DNA of 33,225 nucleotides from Collinsella sp. Lineage in GTDB: Bacteria; Actinomycetota; Coriobacteriia; Coriobacteriales; Coriobacteriaceae. Made by a program: the position numbers and the translations under genes. The notes under the pieces are model-generated. The model made no database searches. It was not told where the DNA came from and saw nothing but the letters and a program-made list of their open reading frames with translations. The stretch covers positions 10,063 to 43,287 of the forward strand of contig DXZO01000067.1 in the NCBI GenBank assembly GCA_019419625.1, in the 5' to 3' direction. Positions 22,026 to 32,200 of this stretch are shown piece after piece (within the stretch, counting starts at the first letter, position 1; each line of letters starts with the position of its first letter).

Positions 22026-23164
22026 CCTACCTTGATAACGCGGCGACGACCATGCTCAAGCCGCAGGCGGTCATCGATGCCGTGACGCAGGCGATGTGCT
22101 CGCTCGGCAATGCCGGACGCGGTGCCACGTCGGGTGCGCTCGATGCGGCGCGTACCATCCACGGCTGCCGCGCTAAGCTTGCGCGCCTCTTGGGTTGCCC
22201 GAGGGCGGACCATGTGTGCTTTACGCCCAATTCCACGGCGGCGCTTAATACGGCGATTAACGGCGTGGTGCGTCCCGGCGACCGCGTGGTTACGACGGTG
22301 CTTGAGCACAACTCTGTGCTGCGCCCGCTCAATCGTCTGGTGGCAGAGCGGGGCGTGACCGTTGAGCATGCGGGCTGCGACGCGAACGGCGTGCTCGACT
22401 ACGACGAGCTCGAGCGGCTGGTCACGCCCGGTACGCGTGCTGTGGTGGTGACGCACGCCTCCAATGTGACCGGCAACGCGGTCGACATTGCGCACGTGGC
22501 GGCCATGGCCAATGCTGCCGGCGCGCTGGTGATCGTCGACGCCTCGCAGTCTGCCGGCGCGATGCATATCGATATGCAGGCCATGGGGCTCGACGTAGTG
22601 TGCTTTACCGGCCACAAAGCGCTCATGGGACCTCAAGGCACCGGCGGCCTGGCCGTGGCAGAGGGCATTGACGTGGCCCCTTGGGCCATGGGTGGCACCG
22701 GTGTTCACAGCTTCGATGAGCTGCAGCCGCTTGAGTGGCCCACGCGCCTTGAGGCGGGCACGCTCAACGGCCACGGCATCGCGGGACTTTCCGCAGGTCT
22801 CGACTTTATCGAGGCGCAAGGCGGGGTCGAGGCGATCGCGGCGCATGAGCGAGCACTGGCGGATCGCTTTCTCGCTGGCGTGCGCGAAATCCCGGAGATC
22901 AAGCTCTACGGCGCCTTTGACCAGCCGTCGCGCTCGGCGATCGTCTCACTCAACGTGGGTGATATCGACTCTGCCGAGATCTCGGACGCGCTCATGCAGG
23001 GGTGGGGGATTGCGACGCGCCCCGGTGCCCATTGCGCCCCACTCATGCACCGTGCGCTGGGAACCGAGCGCCAGGGCGTGATTCGGTTCTCGTTTGGTTA
23101 CTTCAATACGGCCGAGGAAGTCGACATGGCGATTGAGGCTCTGCGCGATTTGAGCTGCGATTAG
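22022..23164 (+). CDS. Class V aminotransferase-fold cysteine desulfurase / selenocysteine lyase-like enzyme
   Basis: A 380-residue PLP enzyme of the NifS/CsdB type that releases sulfur or selenium from cysteine or selenocysteine as a protein-bound per-sulfide or selenide. The N-terminus YLDNAATT, His96 in EHNSVLRP, Asp173 in VDASQSAG and the PLP lysine Lys199 in TGHKALMGPQGTGG are intact. The catalytic cysteine candidate is Cys338 in RPGAHCAPLMH, a group II-like RxGxHCAP context. It starts at ATG 22022, overlapping the DUF3343 stop. Position at the end of the selenium operon favours selenium delivery to SelD, but Fe-S cluster work is possible. No clear terminator follows. Confidence 0.88.
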   Translation: MTYLDNAATTMLKPQAVIDAVTQAMCSLGNAGRGATSGALDAARTIHGCRAKLARLLGCPRADHVCFTPNSTAALNTAINGVVRPGDRVVTTVLEHNSVLRPLNRLVAERGVTVEHAGCDANGVLDYDELERLVTPGTRAVVVTHASNVTGNAVDIAHVAAMANAAGALVIVDASQSAGAMHIDMQAMGLDVVCFTGHKALMGPQGTGGLAVAEGIDVAPWAMGGTGVHSFDELQPLEWPTRLEAGTLNGHGIAGLSAGLDFIEAQGGVEAIAAHERALADRFLAGVREIPEIKLYGAFDQPSRSAIVSLNVGDIDSAEISDALMQGWGIATRPGAHCAPLMHRALGTERQGVIRFSFGYFNTAEEVDMAIEALRDLSCD

Positions 23165-23201
23165 ACCAACCTTTTGCGCCCTTAGATAAACCGTTTGCGC
23201 T

Positions 23202-23287
23202 ACCTTCCCGCATTGTCGCTTATACAGGGTAATGTGAAATGATGGCCCACTCTGGGACTAGTGTATCTTTGCGAATTGCGGGAAGGT
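23202..23287. repeat. 11-bp inverted repeat flanking 64 bp in front of the giant gene
   Basis: ACCTTCCCGCA (23202-23212) and TGCGGGAAGGT (23277-23287) are perfect reverse complements. The right arm contains the GGGAAGG ribosome-binding site of the giant gene. The 64-bp spacer could carry a promoter. Either RNA pairing that hides the ribosome-binding site or DNA inversion would explain the arms; neither is shown. Confidence 0.6.
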
Positions 23288-23291
23288 TCCT

Positions 23292-26200
23292 ATGAACAGG
23301 ATCACTGCTGCCCTCTATAGGTTTTTGGTTGTCTATCTTTCGGTCGCGATGGTCGTGACCTCGATACCGCTTGCGCCCCGCGCGGCTTATGCCGATGACG
23401 CCGGGGCGCTTGCCGTTGAGAGCGAGGCCCAAGAGACCGACTCGAGTTCTGACGCTGATGCCCATGCGGTCGATAACGCGTCATCTTCGGGCGAGGGCAG
23501 CTCATCCACAGCTTCCGACCAAACGAATAACGCTCAGGACGAATCGTCCAGCTCGGATACCAGCACTTCCACGTCGAGCTTGGCCCAAGACCTTTCGATC
23601 TCCGCGACCGATTCTGATGCAGCAAAGAGCTTGGTTGCCACGGCGGAACCCTCGTCCGATGACAGCGAAGTCGATCCCCTCGTGTATGAGGACCCAACGG
23701 TCTACGAGTATGCCAAGCTTATGCCGAACGGCTATGTGTATCCGTGCGATGCAAGCGGAAGCGTTACGGTAGAGATCGATGGAAACGACCCGTACGGGAG
23801 CTCTGTCGACGGTAAATTGGTAACCAATCTGATCGTTGATTACGGAGTGGATGGGGTCCCCGGATATATTTGTGAGTATTCCTCCAATTTGCGTTCGGTG
23901 CGTTTTGAGAACAGCTCTATTTCTTCAATTGGACTACACGCCTTTTCTGGGTGCTCCAATCTCGCCGATATCAGCTTTTCCGGTATGACCATTGGGGGCA
24001 TCGGAACAGAGGCGTTTTCTGGGTGCGGATCGCTTACGAGCCTGAACATTAATGACGTTGCTACCATCGGCTCTATGGGCGATGCCGCGTTTGCCTGGAG
24101 CGGGCTGCGGTCTACGGGTCTCGACAAGGTCGTTGGTCTCAGTTCGATTCCTGAGAACGCTTATAATGCCTGCAGCGCTCTGACCGATACCGGTCTGGGC
24201 GGGAACACATCCATCACGTCAATCGGCGTTAATGCGTTCAAAAACTGCTCCCGCCTTGCGACGACCGGACTTGAGAGCAATACGACGATCAAGACGCTCC
24301 GCGAAGGTTGCTTCTCCGGGACCAATATGAGCGGCGGGCTGACGCTGCCCCTTTATTCCAAAATCGAGGAACTGCCGAGCCGTGCGTTCTATGGCTCTAA
24401 GCTCGAAACCGTGTACCTTGGGTGCGACCATGTGGTGCTCATTAATTCCACCACGTTTCCCAAGCAATACATGACTGTCATGGTCCCTGCCAAGATGGTT
24501 TCGCAATACGAAAGCGGCCACCCTAAAGAGGTTTGGGAGAGCTGTTATGGTAGCCTGCCCGTCCCCGTAGGCAAGATGCTCCAAAAGATTGAGATCTCGC
24601 GTGATCCCGACAAGATGGCCTATCAGCCGGGGGAAAAGATCTCGCTCGAGGGCATGAGTGTCACATTTCAATATCCTCATTCGACGATGGATAGCGACTA
24701 CGAAGCGCTCATAAAGGAAGAACTCGGCGAATACCTTACGGCGACCCCCTGCGATGGTGATGTCTTCGACGAGTCGATGGACGGAGAACCTATACAGCTC
24801 GTGTACGACGATGGCTACACGCGCCTTGTCGCGTACAGCAAGGGCAACCTGCAGCAGGCAGCCTACGAGTATGCCAAGCTCATGCCCAACTACTATCTGT
24901 ATCCGTGCGATGCAAACGGAAATCTTACGGTAGAAATCGATGAAAACAACCCGCGCGAGAACTCTGTCGATGGTCGAATGGTAACGAATTTGATTGTCGA
25001 TTACGGGGTTGATGAAGTCGACGCACAGCTCTGCGCCGACTCTACCAATCTGCGCTCAGTGCGCTTTGAGAGCAGTTCCATTTCCAAAATCGGATTGCAC
25101 GCCTTCTATAACTGCCCGAATCTCACCGATATCAGCCTTTCCGGTATGACCATCGGCACCATCGGAAAAGAGGCGTTCTATGGCTGCGAGTCGCTTGCGA
25201 GCCTGAACATCAGCGAGACTACTACCATTGGCTCGATGGGCTATGCCGCGTTTGCCGACAGTGGGCTGGTGTCCACGGGGCTCGACAAGGTTGTCGGCCT
25301 CACATCGATTCCCGACAGAGCCTACGAAGGCTGCAAGGCTCTGACCGATACCGGCCTGGACAAGAATGCCTCCATTACATCGATTGGCGTTTGCGCGTTC
25401 AGGTTCTGCACGAACCTTGCTACCACAGGGCTCGAGAGCAACACAACGGTCGAAACGCTTGGCCACACCTGCTTCTACGGCACCGACTTGAGCGGCGGGC
25501 TGACGCTGCCATATAACTCCAAGATCGAGGAGTTGCCGGAAAAGGCGTTTGGCAGTACCAATCTCGAGACCGTGTTCTTTGGGTGCAACCATGCGGTGCT
25601 CATTAACACCGACACGTTCCCCAAATACAACATGACCGTCATGGTCCCCGCCAAGATGATTCCGAAGTATGCTAACGGGCATCCCAAGGCTGTTTGGGAG
25701 AGGTGCAACGGCTGCCTGCCCGTCCCGGTGGGCAAGGTGCTCGAGAACGTTGAGATCTCATGCGACCCCAACAACATGACCTATGAGCCGGGGGACACCA
25801 TTTCGCTCGAGGGCATGAGCGTCGAGCTCGATTATCCGCATACGGTATCGATTTGGAACTACGAAGCGCTCATAAAGGAAGAGCTCGGCGAGTACCTTAC
25901 GGCGACTCCTTGCGACGGTGACGTCTTCGATGAGTCGATGGACGGACAGCCCGTAAAGCTCGTGTATGACGACGGCTATTCGCATTTTGAAACCCAGACC
26001 AAGGGCACGCTACAGCTTAAGAAACCCACACCGACATCGTTCCAGATCTCCTATGCCCAAACGATCGATAAAGGCGAACGCAAGCTGATGGACGGCGTTG
26101 AGCTGCCCGATGTTTCCGGCACGATGACGATCGATGCAGGTGCCGAGGTCACGCTCGATGCCGGTGCTTTGGGGATGCTCAATGACAACATCACGTTTAA

Positions 26201-29200
26201 GGGCTGGTATGACACCGAGTCCGGCAAGTACATCTCCAAGGAAGCGGTTTGCACGTTTACGCCAGATAAGGACCTGTCCCTGGAGGCTCGCTTTAAGCTC
26301 AAGGACTATGTGGTGCATGCCAACGATGCGCAGGCGACCGACTCGTCGCAGGACTTTGCGCACCTGAGCGTTACCGCGCAAAACTGCTATCGCAATGCCG
26401 GCGAGACGGTTGAGCTTTCCGCCGCCACGGATAACGCTCTCTTCCTGGGCTGGTATCTGGGCGAGGGCGATGATGCGTATGCCGTGAGCGATCAGCTCGA
26501 CTTTACTTATACGGTGGACAAGGCAGATGCGATTGTGTCCGAGGACAAGACTGACGCTAGGATCGAGATCACTCCGCGCTACTGCGCTCCGCAGGCGAGC
26601 GTTGTGCTGAGTGTGGACGGGGTCGATGAGAACGGGCAGCCGCTCGGACAGTTCCTCTCTACCGGTCTGTACGGTATCGGGTCGCGCGTAACGGTCGTGG
26701 CGGTGCCAATGCCTGGCTATGTTTTTGACTACGCGACCGATGCCCTCGGCAACGTTGTCTTTACCGGCGACGATGGTCCGTCCTACACGTTTGTGCTCGA
26801 GGGGGATGTGCAGTACACCGCGCATTTCCGCGAGGCGACTGACCCCGACGAGTCACTCGCGGCGCTTAAGGCCGCGCTCATCGCCGCGATTACGGCTGCG
26901 GCCGTTCTCGCTACCATGTATGGCTTGGGCGAGATCGTCGACCCCATTGCGGCCGATGCAGTGATTGAGATCGGTATGGCCGACAACATCGAGGATGTTG
27001 CCGCTGTGGGCACCAAGGTGCTCAAGGAGATTAAGGACATCATCGACGACCACAAGAAACCCAAGCCTCATGGCGACCATAAGATCGAAATTATTGCCAC
27101 CGCGCAGCCCGAGGTGGGCGGCGTCGTTACCGGAGGCGGTATCCACTATGAGGGGACGGTCGCCACGCTCGAGGCTGTCGCAAATCCCGGCTATCGCTTC
27201 GTATGTTGGAAAGAGAACGGCGTCGAGGTCTCGACATCTCCTCTCAAGACGATGACGATCACGGACCTGACGCCCGAGGTCGTAAAAATGACGGCCGTTT
27301 TCGAGAAAAAAGTCGAGATTACGGCGGTTGCCGAAGCCGATGGCATTCAGGCCGATTTTTCGACAGGCTGCACCGCAAGCCCCGTAAAGCAGAGCATTAC
27401 GCGTGGCGATCAGGCTATGGTCACTGCGAGCGAGGGTCCTGACTATGCCTTTGTGGGATGGTTTGAGGACGGCGTCGAGGTTTCGCCCGAGCGTACGTAT
27501 ATCTTTAAGGCCGAGGTCGACCGCCATCTGGTTGCACGCTTCCGCAGGGCGGATAAGACCATCCTAGTGAATACCGATCCCTTCGACAGCGCCGAGGTGC
27601 TGTGCGATGGTGTGCCGGTCGTGGATGGCAAGGTTCGCGCGAAGGATGGGGACATTCTCACGTTTACGATGCGGCCCAAGGTGCGCCCCGACAATCCGGA
27701 GAAGACGTACCGGTTTGTAGAGTGGCGAGAAACCGATGCACAGGGTATCACGATTGCCAACAAGCAGGAAGTTTGCGAATACCGCGTTAACGGCAATGCC
27801 CGAATTGAGGCCGTAATGGACGGCAGGGATGCGCATACTGTGCGTGCCGAGGCCGACCCGCTCGAGGGCGGTACCGTTACGCTGAAGCGCGGTGAGACTG
27901 CTGGCATGGTACTCGAGGTTCCCGAAGGCGAGCGCGTGACCGCGGAGGCCACCCCATCCGAGGGCTATATCTTCGACGGTTGGTATCTGAGCAACGGCGG
28001 CTCGGATGCCACCTCGACGCTGGTTTCGAGCGAGCGCTCCTATACCTTTGAGCCCATTACCGACTGCGTAATCCAGGCAAAGTTTACGCGTGCCTGCAAG
28101 GTGGACGTTGTCGTTGAGCCGGCCGCGGCCATGGCGGGCAAATATTTGGTGCACGGCGAGGGCTACTGCATGAAGGGCGAGCCTGCCACGCTGAGCATTG
28201 AGCTCACGGCCGAGGCGAGCAAACAATTTACCTTTAAGGGCTGGTACGACGCTAAGACGGACCTGCTTTTGGGCACCGACCCCAGCTACCTTGAGTTCTA
28301 TCCCGAGGACGTGGAATGCACGGTGCGTGCGGTGTTTGAGGAAAACACGTATACCGTGACGGCGAAGGCAAAAAAGACCTTTGTGGAGCGCGGTGCCGTT
28401 GAGATCGAGGGGCATCCTGGCGCATCTTCTGTTACCTGTGGCTACGGCGATACGGTGATGCTCAAGGCAAAGGCCAACGACGGCTATCGTTTTGACCATT
28501 GGAAGGATGACTCCGGTAGGGAGTACGACACCGCCGAGCTGGTCGTCAAGGTCACCAAGAGCGATACCTATACCGCGATTTTTACCGACTCAAAGCCCGA
28601 GGTCATCGTCACCGCCGATTCATGGCTCGGCGGTACCGTGACGTGCAATGGGACCGTGGTGAAGCCTACGACCGATACGTTCAAATTAGGGGAAACCCTT
28701 CATTTGACGGCCAAGGCCCATCCTGGCTTTTTGTTCTGGGGTTGGTACGTCAATGGCCGCCTGAAGAGCCTTAAGCACGAGACCTCGTTGGTTGCGAAGG
28801 CTCGCGGTAAAACCGGGCACTGCGTTATTACCGCAGCCTTTGTGCCGATCGATACCGTCTGCGTGCCCCTCGCTGATCCTGCGGAGGGCGGCACCGTCAA
28901 GGCGAGCCGTGTTCTTGCGGACCGCGGCGCGGAGGTTGCCCTTAAGGCAACGCCCAATCCCGGTTATGTCTTTACTGGTTGGTATACGGCAGACGGCACG
29001 TTTGAGTCTGCCGATGCGGAGTTCACCTGCCACCAGGAGCGCAGCCATGTGCACATCGCTCGCTTTATGGCAAAAAGCTATGAAGTCGACGCCACGACGG
29101 TAGTCGATTCCGGCACCGGTTCGCTGGTCGAATCGAGTGTCGCCGGCTGGGCCGAGGGCACGGGTACCGTTGAGGCGGGGCATGCCGCCACGCTGACCGC

Positions 29201-32200
29201 GCATGCGCTTTCGGGCTATGCGTTTGAGTATTGGGCCGATGCTTCGGGCGCCGTGGTAAGCCGTGACAGTACCTATCACGTGATGCCAACGTCCGACACG
29301 ACGCTCCAGGCCGTGTTCTCGGCAAAACAATATACGGTGGACGTCTCGTGCGAAGAGAGCATGGGCACGGTCGAGGGCGCGGGGGCGTATGCCGCTGGAC
29401 AGGTCGCAACCGTGCGTGCGGTCGCCGCCGAGGATACGGCTTTTGTGGGCTGGTTCCGTAACGGCACATGCGTGAGCTCCAAGAAAACCTATCGATTTAC
29501 CGTGCGTGAGGATACGTCGCTCTATGCCGTCTTTGCGTCGGGTTCGTATGTCGTGCATACCGTTGCTTCGCCTGCCGAGGGCGGAGCCGTGAGCGGCTTT
29601 GGTGGCTATGAGGCTGGCGACCGCGCAACGCTTCGTGCGATCGCCAACACCGGGTATTCGTTTGCGGGTTGGACGGACGACAAGGGCGAGACAGTCAGCG
29701 AGAACGCCGACTATACCGTTAAGGTCGCGGGTGACGCCACCTATACGGCGATCTTTACGCCTAAGTCCTATCAGGTCGTTTTGAGCGCGAGTGACGATAG
29801 CGTTAGCACCCTGAGCGGCGAGGGCTCCTATCAATTCGGTGATACGGTCGAACTCAACGCTACGCCTATGGGTACCAAGCGATTTGTCGGTTGGTATGTC
29901 CTGGATGCCGAGGGCAACAAGTTGCTGCTGAGCTGCGACGCCCATTGCTGGGTTAAGCTCGACAAGGATATGGTCGAGGGGCTCGAGGACGATACGTTGG
30001 AGCTCCAGGCCGTGTTTGCCGATCCGTACGAGGTGACCGTTACGGGCGAGGTCGTGGTGAAGGACAAGGCTTCGAACAGGGGCTGCCGTGTTACGGGCAG
30101 CGGTAGCTTTGCCGTGGGCGACCAGGTGGAACTGTCCGCTGTTGCCGGTATGGGCTATCGCTTTGTGGGCTGGAGCACCGATAAGGAGGGCACCTCGATT
30201 GTCGAGACCGCGACGACCCTCGATGTGACCGCCACGCAGGACATAACGTACTACGCGCAGTTCGAATCCGATGGACAAGTGACCATTACCGTCACGGGGT
30301 CGTCCATCTTCCGCGGTACGGCCCTTCTGGTCGACGGCATTCCTGCCGGTAGCAGGTCGTACGACAGGGGTGACATGTTTATGGCCATCGCGATCCCGTG
30401 GAAGAAGTACCACTTCTCGCATTGGGTCGACGATGCGGGTGTTACGGTGAGCTACAGCGCTTTCTATATCGGTACCGCCAAGGAGAATAAGCAGCTTACG
30501 GCCGTGTTCTACGAGACGGGCTGCGATGTTCAGGTCGCTACGTATCCTAAGGATGCTGGCTTTTCGATGGTAGCGCTCGGTACGGGTGGCTCCTACCACT
30601 CCGCGGCGATTATGTTTACCGTGCCGCATAAGGGTTGGAAGTTTAAATACTGGGTCGATGAGAACGGCATGCCCGTTGGCTTTACGCCGGTCATTAACCG
30701 CGTGGTGTTTGGCAACCGAACCTTTACGGCCGTTTATGAACGGGCGACGATGTCGGTGACGGCGGTGGATTCGCGTCAGGGCGGACACGTCGAGGGTTCC
30801 TCCGAGGACGAATCTCTGGGCTATGCCGTGACCAACGAAGTCGAGAACGGTGAGTCCACGACCCTGACTGCCGTTCCCGATGCGGGCTATGTGTTTGATG
30901 GGTGGTATGCGCGCAATGACGACGGGTCGTTGGGCGATGAGCCGCTGAGCACGGATGCTACCTGGACGTTTGTCCCCGAGGACAACATGACCGTCGAGGC
31001 GCGCTTTGCGGAGGCGCCTAAGTACAAGGTGACGGCCCGAGCGGTCAACGGATCGGTTGATCCGGAGTCTGCTTTGGTCGCTACGGATGGCAAGGTGACG
31101 CTTTCGGCGACGCCCGATGAGGGCTGCTATCTGACGCGCGTGACTGTTGCCGAAGAGGCAGGTGATGACGGTTCGGCCGGCAATGCCTATGGCCTTGATA
31201 TTTCTGACTATAAGGGTGGGGCGTACGAAGTCACACTGAGTGGCGTGAGTGCTCCGCAGCAGGTCACATTTGAATTCGCGAAGGCTGCGGCTCCGGAGGT
31301 GCTCGCTCAGCCGCAGGATGCGAGTGCTTACGAGGGCGATCCGGTTGAGCTTTCGTTCGCCGCCGAGGCGGGGCGCAATGTTCGCGTCCATGCGGCCGTG
31401 TCTTCTGGATCCGCTGCAGACGTCAAGCTGAGCTACCAGTGGTATCGCGTGTCTGACGATGGTGGCAAGGCGGTGGCGCTGAAGGGCGAGACGGGGGAGA
31501 CTCTTTCGATCGTTCAGCTCGACAGCGACGGCGAGGGCGAGTACTTCTGCCGCATTACGCAGAACTACCTGGGCACGGTGACAAAGACGGATACCGAACA
31601 TGCGAAGGTATCCATCGTGCCCCGAGAAGCACTTGTGTTTAATGGGCGTGTGCTGCCGGTGGCGACCGCTCACGATGAGTACCGTGCAGAGATTGCCGGC
31701 GCTACGGGCGGCAAGGCACCGTATGCGTACAACTTGGATGATGTTGAGGTTCCTGAGGTCATGCAGCTGACGTTGGCAGATGACGGATCGGGCGCCTTGG
31801 TGCTCTCGGGCGTGCCTGCGGCTACGGGTGTTTGTCGCTTTAAGATTTCGTGCACCGATGATCTGGGCGACAAGTGCGATGCACACTTCGCGCTGCTCGT
31901 GAAGGCGAAGGAAGCCTCGCTTGCATTTGAGGGCCAGACCTTTACCTACAACGCGACGGCGCAGGCCCCGGAGCTTTCGGGCGTGCCCGAGGGTTGCGAG
32001 GACGATGTCAAACTGACCTATGTTGGCACGGGCGACACGCATTACTCGTCGGATCAGGCGCCGGTGGATGCCGGCACGTATCGTGTGGTGGCGACGCTCG
32101 ATGCCAAGGGATATGTCGGTAATGCATCCTGTGACTTCACGATCGAGAAGGCCCCGGTCGATATTTCGATCGAGACGTCTGATGTGACATACGATGGCGC

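Noticed and set aside
21065..22846. Long minus-strand frame opposite yedF, DUF3343 and the desulfurase gene
   Set aside because: Mirror frame of three recognised genes; it spans their junctions without meaning.
23165..23291. Transfer RNA, including tRNA-Sec, in the intergenic regions
   Set aside because: No cloverleaf or T-loop GTTCGAATC-type sequence was found here or in the other gaps.
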